DNA of 64,000 nt from an uncultured Bacilli bacterium (GCA_934167875.1 CAKPMC010000005.1:35114-99113); one strand, 5' to 3'; positions 34,001 through 43,838 are shown, numbered from the stretch's first letter. Notes: generated by a model not told the origin, from the letters alone. A program made the numbers and translations.

Positions 34001-36565
34001 ATGAATATTTTAAATAAATTAACGATTAAGCATTTAAAAATGAATAAAAAAAGAACTGTTGTTACTATTATAGGTATAATATTATCAACTGCTTTAATGG
34101 TAGGAATTGGTTTACTTATGTCAACTGTTCGTGAAAATATGATTGACATGGTAAAACAAGAAAATGGAACTCAACATGCTATAATTTATAATTTAAGTCA
34201 AGACGATTTATCACATATCAAAAATAATAATAATGTAAATAAAGTTCTAACAACCGAAACATTAGGTTATTCTAAATTGGATTTAGACATTGATTATGCT
34301 TATCAATATCTTAAAGTAATAGCTTCTAATAGTAAATTTTTAAGTACTATTAAATTAAGAAATGGTAGATTACCAGCAAATGATAAGGAAATAATAATAT
34401 CAAATCCTGAAGATTTAAATATTAAACTAGGTGATACCATAACTTTAAACATTGGTACTAGAACACTAAATGGTAATCCTATTAATGATGATATACTAGC
34501 AATTGATGATGAAAAAGATATAGTACTAACTAATCAAACTAAAAAAGAGTATAAAGTAGTTGGCATCATTGATTATGACTGTTATCAATCATCATATGAT
34601 ATTGGCTTATTCAGCTATACTTATCAAGAAAATTTAACCAATACAGTTGATGCCTATATCTACTTTAATAATGTAAAAAAAGTAAGAAGTACTATTGATA
34701 AATGGACAAATGAATTAAATTTAGATGAAAATCAGGTTAATATTAACAATACATTACTAGAACTATATGGATCCAGTCGTTATAGTAATCTTATGAGTAC
34801 TGTTATAAATTCACTAATAATAGTTTTAGTAGTATTATCAATAGGCTGTATTATAGTTATATATAATTCTTTTGCTATAAGTGTAATGGAAAGAAAAAAA
34901 CAATTTGGTTTATTATCAAGTGTTGGAACAACAAAAAAACAAATAAGAAAAACTGTATTTTTTGAAGCATTTATAGTTGGAAGTATCGGTATAATTTTAG
35001 GAACTATTAGTGCTTACATTGGTATTGGTTGTGTATTACTAATAATTAATAAACTATTACCAGGTATGTTTGGCAATGGTTGTGAGTTAAAGCTAGTAAC
35101 TTATCCAATATTTATAATTATCCCAATTATTTTTATGATAATAACTATAATAGTATCAGCTTTTCTACCAGCAAGAAGTGCTAGTAAAATTACTCCAATA
35201 GAAGCAATTCGCCTCAATGATGATATCAAAATTAAAGGAAAAAAAGTAAAAACGCCACGTTTAATTAGAAAAATATTTGGTATGGAAGGCGAAATTGCCT
35301 TAAAAAATATGAAACGAAATAAGAAAAAATATCGCATCACTGTATTATCTTTATTTATCAGTATTGTTTTATTTATATCATTCTCAGGTTATATGAATTA
35401 TATTTTTTCTGAAGTTAACAATTATACTACTTTACCATCATACGATATTATGTTGAATATCTATGAAGATGAAAATCAAGAACACAGCACCAATATTGCT
35501 AAGTTCCGTAGTGAAATTGTTAAAAATAAAGATATTATAAAATATTTAAATTATAGAATTAGTAATTTAGTAACTACAACTCCAATAATAGATAAATCAT
35601 ATTATACTGAAAAATATTATAATTTAGAAAAAAATAATATAACAGGTAATGATATTCAAAGTGTATTATTATTAGAAGTTGATGAAAAAGAATATAAGGA
35701 AATGTTAAAGGCTATTAATGAAACCCAAACAAAACCAATTATATATAATCACTATGAAACAGTAAGATATAGTAGAAACACTCGTAAGAGTTACAGTATA
35801 CCTAAATATACTTCTAAATTAAATACTAGTATTAAATTATGTGAAACAATTATCAAAGGTGATTCTAGCGGAAGTTATGATTGTAGATATCAAATAGATG
35901 ATTATTATGTATCTGATTTTAGTTTCTTCGGTAACGAAATAGTAAAATATAGTAACATGATAACTATAATTGTTCCAACTAATTATTTTGGTAATATTAT
36001 TGATTTTAATGATGGAATAGATTCTGGAATATTATTTAAAGTTGATACTGATACTAGTCTAGAAGAAGATATTGAAAAACTAACTCAGCAATACAAAATT
36101 AGCCATACTTATAATAATATTAAAGAGTCAAATAGATTGATGATCAACTTAGTATTATGTGTTAAGTTATTAGTATATGGCTTTATAACCTTAGTAACTC
36201 TAATAGGTGTAACAAGTGTCTTTAATACCATTAACACAAGTATTCACTTAAGAAGAAAAGAATTTGCTATGTTAAGAAGTGTAGGATTATCTAGTCATGG
36301 ATTTAATAAAATTTTATTATTTGAAAGCTTGTTCTTTGGTTTAAAATCTCTTATTTATGCTCTACCAGTTAGTATGGGTATCATCTATTTATTATATCAA
36401 TCATTTAAAAATATTACTGATTTCGATGGAATATTAATTCCATATAACAGTATTATAATATCTATAATAGCTGTATTCTTAATAATTATTATATCTACTC
36501 TTTATGCAACTCGTAAAATGAGACATGAAAATATCTTAGAAGCTATAAGAGAAGAAAATATTTAA
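34001..36565 (+). CDS. ABC transporter permease with two FtsX domains
   Basis: 854 aa. An N-terminal helix, extracellular domain of about 220 residues, three helices (about 265-395), then a second unit: helix near 445, a second extracellular domain of about 230 residues, and three C-terminal helices ending ATRKMRHENILEAIREENI. The first FtsX domain ends in the typical PARSASKITPIEAIR. Larger than BceB (about 650 aa) and built as a duplicated MacB/FtsX unit, so its peptide substrate class is open. Confidence 0.9.
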   Translation: MNILNKLTIKHLKMNKKRTVVTIIGIILSTALMVGIGLLMSTVRENMIDMVKQENGTQHAIIYNLSQDDLSHIKNNNNVNKVLTTETLGYSKLDLDIDYAYQYLKVIASNSKFLSTIKLRNGRLPANDKEIIISNPEDLNIKLGDTITLNIGTRTLNGNPINDDILAIDDEKDIVLTNQTKKEYKVVGIIDYDCYQSSYDIGLFSYTYQENLTNTVDAYIYFNNVKKVRSTIDKWTNELNLDENQVNINNTLLELYGSSRYSNLMSTVINSLIIVLVVLSIGCIIVIYNSFAISVMERKKQFGLLSSVGTTKKQIRKTVFFEAFIVGSIGIILGTISAYIGIGCVLLIINKLLPGMFGNGCELKLVTYPIFIIIPIIFMIITIIVSAFLPARSASKITPIEAIRLNDDIKIKGKKVKTPRLIRKIFGMEGEIALKNMKRNKKKYRITVLSLFISIVLFISFSGYMNYIFSEVNNYTTLPSYDIMLNIYEDENQEHSTNIAKFRSEIVKNKDIIKYLNYRISNLVTTTPIIDKSYYTEKYYNLEKNNITGNDIQSVLLLEVDEKEYKEMLKAINETQTKPIIYNHYETVRYSRNTRKSYSIPKYTSKLNTSIKLCETIIKGDSSGSYDCRYQIDDYYVSDFSFFGNEIVKYSNMITIIVPTNYFGNIIDFNDGIDSGILFKVDTDTSLEEDIEKLTQQYKISHTYNNIKESNRLMINLVLCVKLLVYGFITLVTLIGVTSVFNTINTSIHLRRKEFAMLRSVGLSSHGFNKILLFESLFFGLKSLIYALPVSMGIIYLLYQSFKNITDFDGILIPYNSIIISIIAVFLIIIISTLYATRKMRHENILEAIREENI

Positions 36566-36594
36566 TAAAGGTCTCGCAAGAGATCTTTTTTTTA
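36566..36594 (+). terminator. Intrinsic terminator after the permease
   Basis: AAAGGTCTC-GCAA-GAGATCTTT with T8; ends the two-component/ABC cluster. Confidence 0.9.
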
Positions 36595-36611
36595 TTCGTA
36601 AAGTATACAAT

Positions 36612-36658
36612 AAGTTAACTTTTAACATAAAAAATTAAAATTTACATATAATTAACTT
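36612..36658 (+). promoter_or_regulatory. Promoter of the HTH gene flanked by TTAACTT repeats
   Basis: TATAAT at 36647-36652; TTAACTT repeats at 36615-36621 (inside the palindrome AAGTTAACTT) and 36652-36658. Candidate autoregulatory operators. Confidence 0.4.
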
Positions 36659-36679
36659 AGTTTAAGGTAAGGGGATTAT

Positions 36680-37033
36680 ATGTTAGTATTTCAAAAACAT
36701 TTAAAAGAAACTAGAGAAAATCGTGCTATGACACAAGAAGAACTTGGTAAAGGTATATACCTTAGTAAACAAGAAGTTTGTTTATATGAAAGTGGTAAAA
36801 GAACGCCACCCATAGACGTATTAATTAGAATAGCTAATTTTTTAGAAGTTGATTTTTTATGGTTAATAGGTATGGAATTAGAATTTCCTAAAAGAAATAA
36901 TAGAATTATAAACTTATCAGAAGAAGATGTTAAAATAATAGAATCGTTAAGAAAAGATAGTAAATTATATGAAAAATTTCTAACAGATCCAGATAGAGCT
37001 ATAGCTGACATATCTAATCAATTGAAAAAATAA
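36680..37033 (+). CDS. Cro/CI-type HTH transcriptional regulator
   Basis: 117 aa. An N-terminal HTH_3 domain (LKETRENRAMTQEELGKGIYLSKQEVCLYESGKRTPPIDVLIRIANFLEV) and a C-terminal tail of about 45 residues without a known domain. Monocistronic, with its own promoter and terminator. Targets unknown. Confidence 0.85.
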   Translation: MLVFQKHLKETRENRAMTQEELGKGIYLSKQEVCLYESGKRTPPIDVLIRIANFLEVDFLWLIGMELEFPKRNNRIINLSEEDVKIIESLRKDSKLYEKFLTDPDRAIADISNQLKK

Positions 37034-37058
37034 TACTAAGTAATTTAGTATTTTTTTT
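37032..37058 (+). terminator. Intrinsic terminator after the HTH gene
   Basis: AATACTAA / TTAGTATT stem plus T8. Confidence 0.85.
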
Positions 37059-37105
37059 GACATTATTTACCTAATAATTCCCATATACTAACAGTAGGTG
37101 AATAT

Positions 37106-38392
37106 ATGCTAAAAATTATAACTGATGTATTATGGAGTGTAGCTATTATTTTTTTATTAGGAGGGGGATTATATTTTACCCTAAAATTACACTTTCCCCA
37201 GTTAAAAATAATGTCTCTATTTTCAGGATTTAAATGTGATAAAAAAGAAAAGGTATCACCATTTAAGAGTTTAACTATGTCTCTAGCTGCAAGAGTAGGA
37301 GTTGGCTCTTTAGCTGGTATTGCTCTAGCTATTTATATTGGTGGTCCTGGTACCATTTTTTGGATTTGGGTATCAGGTATTATTACTTCAGTTAATGCTT
37401 TCTGTGAAAGTTATTTAGGTGCAAAATATCAGGAAAAAGATAATAATGCCTATAAAGGAGGTCCGTCATTTTATATAAGTAAAGGTCTAAAAAATAATCG
37501 TCTAGCCGTTATATATGCAGTATTAGTAATCTTTGCTTATGTAGTAGGTTTTATGACTATTCAAGCCAATACTATAACTAAATTGGTTCATGAATATTAT
37601 CATATAGAACCAATAATTATTGGTATTATATTAGCTATAGTATCAGGATTATCAATCATGAATGGCTTAGATAGAATAATAAATATAACTAGTAAATTAG
37701 TGCCAGTTATGGGTATTGGTTATGTCTTATTAAGTGTTAGTGTTATTATTATAAATATAAATAAAATGCCATCAGTATTATTAACTATTGTTACCAGTGC
37801 TTTTAATATTAAATCACTATCAGCAGGAATATTGTCTACTTTTATTATCGGTATGCAAAGAGGTATATTTTCAACTGAAGCTGGTATTGGAACAGGTTCA
37901 ATCGCATCATCTTGTTCCCATTCTAATAATAAAATAGGTTTGGGACTAATCCAAATTTTAGGTATCTATTTTACTATTTTCATTGTATGTACATCAACAG
38001 CACTACTAATTTTAACCTCCAATTATACTAATTTAAGTTTTACTAATATGAATGGTATAGAATTAACTCAATATGCCCTTAATTTTCACTTAGGTAATTT
38101 AGGCAGTATTATTCTAATATTATCTGTTATATCTTTAGCTTATTCTACCATCATTGCAGGTTATTATTATGGAGAAAACAGTCTGAAATATCTACTAAAA
38201 AATGTATCATCACTACAGATAAGTATATTAAAAATAGTAACTATAGTACTATTATTAATTGGAAGTATTACCAGTCCCACCATACTATGGAATATGGTTG
38301 ATATATTAGTAGCTATTCTCGCAATTATAAACATGTATGCTTTATTAAAAATGCGTAGAGAGATAATTATTGATTACAAAACTAGAAAATAG
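37106..38392 (+). CDS. AGCS-family amino acid:cation symporter
   Basis: Alanine/glycine:sodium symporter family. 428 aa with about 10-11 helices. Family signatures: SLAARVGVGSLAGIALAIYIGGPGTIFWIWVSGI, AKYQEKDNNAYKGGPSFYISKGL and MQRGIFSTEAGIGTGSIASS. The substrate (probably small neutral amino acids) is inferred. SD AGGTGA. Confidence 0.9.
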   Translation: MLKIITDVLWSVAIIFLLGGGLYFTLKLHFPQLKIMSLFSGFKCDKKEKVSPFKSLTMSLAARVGVGSLAGIALAIYIGGPGTIFWIWVSGIITSVNAFCESYLGAKYQEKDNNAYKGGPSFYISKGLKNNRLAVIYAVLVIFAYVVGFMTIQANTITKLVHEYYHIEPIIIGIILAIVSGLSIMNGLDRIINITSKLVPVMGIGYVLLSVSVIIININKMPSVLLTIVTSAFNIKSLSAGILSTFIIGMQRGIFSTEAGIGTGSIASSCSHSNNKIGLGLIQILGIYFTIFIVCTSTALLILTSNYTNLSFTNMNGIELTQYALNFHLGNLGSIILILSVISLAYSTIIAGYYYGENSLKYLLKNVSSLQISILKIVTIVLLLIGSITSPTILWNMVDILVAILAIINMYALLKMRREIIIDYKTRK

Positions 38393-38421
38393 TATAATAA
38401 CTTAACAAGGGACGTGATAAT

Positions 38422-39282
38422 ATGTTAATTTTTCCTAAAGGAATAGCACGATCAGATAATTATATAAAAGATGGTAGTATAGTAAGAACAAGATGGAAAT
38501 TATTAGAAAGAACATTAAGAAAAATAGGAAACTTTGATAAAACTAAACCTATTGAAATCACAGAGTATCGTACTTCTGACAATATTCTAGATATAATATA
38601 TTCAGTAAAAGATTTAGATAATACTACATTTGAGTTTTATAACTTTGGATTAGATCACGATTCAAAGAGTTTAAAAAGATTTGAAAAAAACTATCAAGTA
38701 ACAATGAGAAAAACTACTAGTAATTTTATTTACAAATATAATTTTAAACCGTATAAATCTATATATTCAGGTTTTACTGAAAAATTAAGAATGATAGAAG
38801 TGAGTCAGTCTTTATCAGATGAAAGAGTAATAAAATTAGAATTGCCATTATTTACTTTTCCAAAGATAACAGTAGAAGAAAAAGGAAAGACATATTTATT
38901 TGTATATCTTAATAATAAAAAAGAAGATAATATGTTTTTATTAGAAAGTTTTGATAAATTAGTAGAGAATGTCAGAAACCTTGAAAAAATAAATGTAGAA
39001 AACTTGCTGTCAATTTTACCTCATCAAAAACAGATATTTAACATTTACATTCAGTTAGGTACAAACAAATTAGCACAAATAGAATTCAGTAAAGGAATCA
39101 TCACACGCTATGAAATAAATGAAGCTACTAAAAAGACTAATGTTAACTTATTAGATAATATCACTATAAAAACAGAAAGTGGATTAGATGGTAACAAGTC
39201 TATTTCTACACAGACTTTAACAGAAGAAAATTACGAGGAAATATTAAAATCAGATTATAAGAGATTGTTCAAAGAACTATAG
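38422..39282 (+). CDS. Hypothetical protein, 286 aa
   Basis: Not recognised. Soluble, with alternating charged and hydrophobic segments suggesting beta-rich structure; no signal peptide or membrane helix. Good ATG and upstream AGGGACGTGAT. Lies between the symporter and ung on the leading strand. Codon use like its neighbours. Confidence 0.7.
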   Translation: MLIFPKGIARSDNYIKDGSIVRTRWKLLERTLRKIGNFDKTKPIEITEYRTSDNILDIIYSVKDLDNTTFEFYNFGLDHDSKSLKRFEKNYQVTMRKTTSNFIYKYNFKPYKSIYSGFTEKLRMIEVSQSLSDERVIKLELPLFTFPKITVEEKGKTYLFVYLNNKKEDNMFLLESFDKLVENVRNLEKINVENLLSILPHQKQIFNIYIQLGTNKLAQIEFSKGIITRYEINEATKKTNVNLLDNITIKTESGLDGNKSISTQTLTEENYEEILKSDYKRLFKEL

Positions 39283-39311
39283 AATGATAAAATAAAGTAG
39301 TAGGTGATAGT

Positions 39312-39974
39312 ATGATAGGAAATGATTGGGACATTATATTAAAAGATGAAATTAGTAAAGAATATTTTATTAATCTCTTAAATTTTATTAAAAAAGAATA
39401 TCAAACAAAAACAATTTATCCAAAACAAACTGAAATATTTAAAGCCTTTCGCAATACTTCTTATAAGGATACTAAAGTAGTAATTTTAGGGCAAGATCCT
39501 TATCACGGTGAAGGACAAGCAGAAGGATTATCATTTTCTGTTAAATTAGGTATTCAAAAACCACCATCACTTCAAAATATTTTTAAAGAACTTCATGATG
39601 ATTTAGGCTATGCAATACCTAAAAATGGTAGTTTAGTTTCATGGACAGAGGAAGGGGTATTACTACTAAATACCGTTTTAACTGTTGAAGCATCAAAACC
39701 AGCTTCTCACAAAGATTTAGGTTGGGAAACATTTACCGATGCCGTAATAAAAAAACTAAATGAAAAAGAAACACCAATAGTATTTATTCTTTGGGGTAGT
39801 TTTGCTAGAAGTAAAAAGAAACTAATAACTAACCCAATTCATGGTATTGTAGAATCACCTCATCCATCACCATTTTCAGCATATAATGGTTTCTTTGGAA
39901 GTAAACCTTTTTCTAAGACTAATAATTTTTTAGTTAGTAAAGGGTTAAAACCAATAAATTGGGAAATAAAATAA
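39312..39974 (+). CDS. ung: Uracil-DNA glycosylase
   Basis: Removes uracil from DNA. 220 aa. GQDPYHGEGQAEGLSFSV (catalytic Asp), LLNTVLTVE, HPSPFSAYNGFFGSKPFS (catalytic His). SD AGGTGAT. Close to gerQ, as in B. subtilis. Confidence 0.97.
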   Translation: MIGNDWDIILKDEISKEYFINLLNFIKKEYQTKTIYPKQTEIFKAFRNTSYKDTKVVILGQDPYHGEGQAEGLSFSVKLGIQKPPSLQNIFKELHDDLGYAIPKNGSLVSWTEEGVLLLNTVLTVEASKPASHKDLGWETFTDAVIKKLNEKETPIVFILWGSFARSKKKLITNPIHGIVESPHPSPFSAYNGFFGSKPFSKTNNFLVSKGLKPINWEIK

Positions 39975-40002
39975 AAAAGAAAATCCTAGTGATTTTCTTT
40001 TA
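39973..40002. terminator. Convergent bidirectional terminator
   Basis: AAAAGAAAATC / GATTTTCTTTT stem between ung and the minus-strand LemA-like gene; A and T tracts on both sides serve both directions. Confidence 0.85.
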
Positions 40003-40531
40003 ATATTTCTAAAGTTTCTATTTTTTCTTCTTTAAAAAAATCTTTCTTTTTATAATTAAATATTATAGCTACTAAATTAGATGGTATAGATCTAATTAAA
40101 TTATTATATAAAACGATATTATCATTATAGTATTTCTTAGCAGCATTTAAGTCATTATCAATATCAGTTAAGTCCTCATTAATATTTTTTAAAGCACTAT
40201 TTTCAGCCAATTTCTTATCTAAATCCAAAAGACTATAATATTCACGTAATGCTACCGTTAATTCATGATTTAATTCAAAACGGTCAATTTTTTGACTTTT
40301 TTTCTTAACCAAATTGTTTAATACATCAATATCTTTATATTTTTTATCACTTTCTTTAATAATATTTACAGATCTTTCCAACAAATTATATTTTTTTTCA
40401 AACAATATATCGATATTATTTAAAGATTCATGAATTTTAATTAATAATAATTGGAATTTATTATAAAAACTAATTTCAAACATAATAAATAACATAACTA
40501 AAGCACATATAGCTACTATAACATAATACAT
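39986..40531 (-). CDS. LemA-like membrane protein
   Basis: 181 aa. An N-terminal helix (YYVIVAICALVMLFIMFEI), then a helical bundle with the LemA-type repeats and the C-terminal signature AAKKYYNDNIVLYNNLIRSIPSNLVAIIFNYKKKDFF. Function of LemA proteins in Bacilli is not settled. SD AGGTGAT. First of three minus-strand genes that oppose replication. Confidence 0.8.
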   Translation of the reverse strand: MYYVIVAICALVMLFIMFEISFYNKFQLLLIKIHESLNNIDILFEKKYNLLERSVNIIKESDKKYKDIDVLNNLVKKKSQKIDRFELNHELTVALREYYSLLDLDKKLAENSALKNINEDLTDIDNDLNAAKKYYNDNIVLYNNLIRSIPSNLVAIIFNYKKKDFFKEEKIETLEILKENH

Positions 40532-40600
40532 ATATAATCACCTATCTTATATATGTTATTTTATCATTAATTATATTTTTAGTAAATAAAAGAAATCTCT

Positions 40601-40960
40601 TTAATAAGAAATTTCTTCATCAAATATTGCGTAATTTATATAAATAAGCCAAAGTAATATATTTTTACCATCCATATCTCTAAGTAGTACATAATCTCTG
40701 CCACTGGCTAGTATTGTACCATCAAATACTCTATCTCTCCATTCTAGTGAGTCAGGATATGATAAATAGATATGAACTATCTTACCATGATTTTTACTAA
40801 ATATATTTTCAACATATGCTGGATCTACTCTGTTTTGTTGAGTAGTTTGTTGCTGATTAGTAGTAGTATATCCTGGAATATTCATATATGGTGGATAAGT
40901 ACTTTGATTAGGAATATAAGTAGGATTACTTATTCCCAAATTATTATAACCTTGATTCAT
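40601..40960 (-). CDS. gerQ: Spore coat protein GerQ
   Basis: Coat protein needed for normal germination; in B. subtilis it is cross-linked by transglutaminase Tgl and localises the cortex hydrolase CwlJ. 119 aa: a Tyr/Pro/Gln/Asn-rich N-terminal tail (about 1-40) and the conserved domain DPAYVENIFSKNHGKIVHIYL, EWRDRVFDGTILASGRDYVLLRD, YINYAIFDEE. SD GAGGAG. A sigma-E-like promoter is visible upstream. Confidence 0.9.
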   Translation of the reverse strand: MNQGYNNLGISNPTYIPNQSTYPPYMNIPGYTTTNQQQTTQQNRVDPAYVENIFSKNHGKIVHIYLSYPDSLEWRDRVFDGTILASGRDYVLLRDMDGKNILLWLIYINYAIFDEEISY

Positions 40961-40981
40961 AATATCTCCTCTTTCTATCTA

Positions 40982-41010
40982 ACTTTATGTAAGAAAAGAA
41001 GAATTTATGT
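40982..41010 (-). promoter_or_regulatory. Sigma-E-like promoter of gerQ
   Basis: Minus strand: ATA at 41008-41006, 16-nt spacer, CATAAAGT at 40989-40982 (sigma-E -10 consensus CATACAnT). gerQ is a sigma-E gene in B. subtilis, so the match is in the expected place. Confidence 0.45.
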
Positions 41011-41016
41011 AGTAAA

Positions 41017-42981
41017 TTAATTATCTTCCATAATTTCATCAAAAACAGGATCACTATTAGTAGGTTCAGTTCCACGAACATAATACATTATTTTTTTGTG
41101 TTCATCACTTTCTTTAGCTGGTCTACCTGTAATAGGATTAACAAGTACCCCAACTACATTGCTAGGTTGTTTATACCAACTATCTTCGTGATCTTTTAGA
41201 TAACCTTCTGTAGCATCTACCCATATATTTTTAGAATATTTAAAATCACTAACACTAAGACTTTTATTATCATCATATCCAACCCAGATAGCAGTAGTTA
41301 TTTCTTTATTATATCCAATTGACCAACTATCAGTATCAGTAGTACCGCTTTTTAAAGCTAATTTATGTTTAATTTTAGGAGCTATACCCAAAGCTGTTGG
41401 ATAATTATAATCAATAAAGCTTGAGTCATAAGTACTGGTTAATAGGTTACTTAAAATAAATGTTAGACTCTTATTTAAAATATTTTCTTTCTTATTCTTT
41501 TTCTCATATAAAACATTTCCCTTGAGATCTTCAACTCTAGAAATTAAATAACCTTCTACTTTATATCCTTCATTAGCAAAACTAGAATATGCACTAGCCA
41601 TTTCAATAATGTTGATACTAGCGGTTCCAAGTGGTAAAGATGGTACTTCATCAAGCTTAGCTGTTATACCAAGCCTTCTTGACATATTAACCAAAGCATC
41701 TTCACCTAAAAACATATGTGTTTTAACAGCATAAATATTATCAGAATAACTAATAGCAGTAGCTAACGATATAGGTTTATTACCATAATTGCCACCTGCA
41801 TTTTGAGGAGAATAAGTCTTATTATTAGCAAAAGTAAATGTTGTTTCACTACTCATAAAAGTAGTACTTGCAGTAAAACCATTTTCTAAAGCTGCATAAT
41901 ATAGAAAAGGTTTCATAGTTGAACCTACCTGTCTAGCAGATTGATAAGCACGATTATATTGACTAGTGCTGTAATCCCTACCTCCAACTAATGCAATAAT
42001 TTTTCCTGTATTAGGATCCATCATAACTCCTGAAGCTTGTAAATCATTATTTTTACTTAAATTATTATTAATACTATCCTCAAGTATTTTTTGTGCATTA
42101 GTGTCTAAGTTAGTATATATTCTAATACCACCAGTATCTAAATATGTATCAGGAATTGATTTAATAGTTTTTAACTCTCTCATAACAGCATCTTGATAAT
42201 ACATAATAGTAGATAATTGCTGATAGTTTTTTTCGCCAACTATTTTTAGTTCTTCATTAACAGCTTGATTATATTCATCTTCTGTGATTTTTTTATTTTT
42301 ATATAAACTATACAAGATATTTACTTGTCTTTTTTTAGCTAAATCAAAATTAACGAGTGGTGAGTAATTAGATGGAGATTTAGGTATACCTACTAATAAC
42401 GTAGCTTCAGCCAAAGTCAAATCACTGGCATTCTTATCAAAATAGAATTGACTGGCATTTTGGATACCATACATACCATGACCATAATTAATAGTATTTA
42501 AATAGCCTTCTAATATTTCATCCTTACTATATCCAACTTCTAGTTTTAAAGTAAGCCACATTTCATTAATTTTACGTTCCCAAGTTTTATCAAAATCCAA
42601 AAATAAATTTTTAGCATATTGTTGAGATATAGTACTAGCACCCTCTTTAGTACTGCCAGAAGTTATATTAACATATAAAGCTTTCATAATACGTAAGGGA
42701 TCAAAACCAAAATGTTTATAAAAATGTTGATCTTCAGTATTAATAGTAGCCATAATAACATTATTAGAAATATTATCAAGTGATACCCATTCTTGAGAAC
42801 CACTTCCTTGAAAGAATAATTCAGTATTACTATCATACATTAAAAAAGCATTAGCAGATTTAATTTCTAACTTAGGACTCATTTTAATATATAATATAAG
42901 TCCTAAAAAACTAACTATTCCTAAAGAAATTGCCAAAACTAAAACTTTTAATACTATTCTTAATTTTTTAAATTTTTTCAT
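41017..42981 (-). CDS. Class A penicillin-binding protein (PBP1a family)
   Basis: Bifunctional peptidoglycan synthase, 654 aa. Short cytoplasmic tail, membrane anchor (about 10-32), GT51 domain with ATINTEDQHFYKHFGFDP and EGASTISQQYAKNLFL (catalytic Glu in EDQHFY), transpeptidase with GSTMKPFLY (SxxK serine), SYSDNIY (SxN) and KSGTTDTD (KTG-type). No C-terminal FN3 domain. SD AGGAGG. Between gerQ and a divergent plus-strand gene. Confidence 0.95.
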   Translation of the reverse strand: MKKFKKLRIVLKVLVLAISLGIVSFLGLILYIKMSPKLEIKSANAFLMYDSNTELFFQGSGSQEWVSLDNISNNVIMATINTEDQHFYKHFGFDPLRIMKALYVNITSGSTKEGASTISQQYAKNLFLDFDKTWERKINEMWLTLKLEVGYSKDEILEGYLNTINYGHGMYGIQNASQFYFDKNASDLTLAEATLLVGIPKSPSNYSPLVNFDLAKKRQVNILYSLYKNKKITEDEYNQAVNEELKIVGEKNYQQLSTIMYYQDAVMRELKTIKSIPDTYLDTGGIRIYTNLDTNAQKILEDSINNNLSKNNDLQASGVMMDPNTGKIIALVGGRDYSTSQYNRAYQSARQVGSTMKPFLYYAALENGFTASTTFMSSETTFTFANNKTYSPQNAGGNYGNKPISLATAISYSDNIYAVKTHMFLGEDALVNMSRRLGITAKLDEVPSLPLGTASINIIEMASAYSSFANEGYKVEGYLISRVEDLKGNVLYEKKNKKENILNKSLTFILSNLLTSTYDSSFIDYNYPTALGIAPKIKHKLALKSGTTDTDSWSIGYNKEITTAIWVGYDDNKSLSVSDFKYSKNIWVDATEGYLKDHEDSWYKQPSNVVGVLVNPITGRPAKESDEHKKIMYYVRGTEPTNSDPVFDEIMEDN

Positions 42982-43087
42982 GACAACCTCCTAACTCTAG
43001 TCTTAGTATGAAAAGAATTAGAAGAAATATGTATTATAAAAAATAAAAAAGTATATCTAATTGATAATCGAAATTTATACTAAAAAT

Positions 43088-43116
43088 TTGATTTTATATA
43101 AAAAGTATGATATAAT
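43088..43116 (+). promoter_or_regulatory. Promoter of the AUU-start candidate gene
   Basis: TTGATT (43088-43093), 17-bp spacer, extended -10 TGATATAAT (43108-43116). A transcript would start near 43123, 6 nt before the GGAGGGG SD. Confidence 0.75.
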
Positions 43117-43142
43117 ACGTAGCAATTCGGAGGGGAAAGGTT

Positions 43143-43823
43143 ATTAGTGATACAGATAGTATAAAGAAAAAAGTAGGAATTGTTGTTGCGGTTGGAGTAA
43201 TGGGGGCTTATGCATTAAAATCATGTGCAGTACTTGGAGGAAATACAGATATAATTGATACTAAAAAGTCATTTAATATTGCGATAGATGAAAATGATGA
43301 TGCCATTTCAATTACTAATATTACTAGCTACAATGATTATAATGGATCACAAGTTCAATTTACAACCCAGGATAATTTAGTTGTTTTAACTTCAACTATA
43401 GATACACAACTATTAAGTCAATATGATTATAGTCTAGTAAGACAATATGCTTTGTCATTAGCTAATGGTGACGAAAGCAAAGTATATAGCTATGATGAAC
43501 TTCAAGGTATGAATGTAGAAATGTCCGAAACAGCATGGAACAAAGATTTATTTGACTTACAATACACTTATACCCATGCTTTAATAAAGTCAGAACACTG
43601 CATTACCATTGCTGAAATAGATACTTGGAGAACTTACGATGAAGATGATAAAATTCAGTTAACATTAACTAACGGTACCACTATTTTAAAAGATATCGCT
43701 GATGTAAAACTAGTTGATAACAGTAATGCTTCCGATGGTAGTATATACAACTATGCTTTATCATTAGTAGGAGATGCAGATAAAATTCAATATTACTCAG
43801 CTACTAAAAAATTAATAAAATAA
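43143..43823 (+). CDS. Membrane-anchored protein of unknown function, probable non-AUG (AUU) start
   Basis: The first ATG in frame is at 43200, but it has no proper SD and falls inside the hydrophobic anchor. The frame is open upstream to 43116. A strong promoter and a GGAGGGG SD (43129-43135) sit just before ATT at 43143, giving a basic segment then VGIVVAVGVMGAYALKSCAVLGG, a complete anchor. No ATG, GTG or TTG lies between the SD and the anchor in this frame. From 43143 it is 226 aa; from 43200, 207 aa. LKSC could be a weak lipobox. The rest looks like a soluble, beta-rich extracellular domain. Not recognised. Confidence 0.6.
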   Translation: MSDTDSIKKKVGIVVAVGVMGAYALKSCAVLGGNTDIIDTKKSFNIAIDENDDAISITNITSYNDYNGSQVQFTTQDNLVVLTSTIDTQLLSQYDYSLVRQYALSLANGDESKVYSYDELQGMNVEMSETAWNKDLFDLQYTYTHALIKSEHCITIAEIDTWRTYDEDDKIQLTLTNGTTILKDIADVKLVDNSNASDGSIYNYALSLVGDADKIQYYSATKKLIK

Positions 43824-43838
43824 CTTAAAAAAATATAA

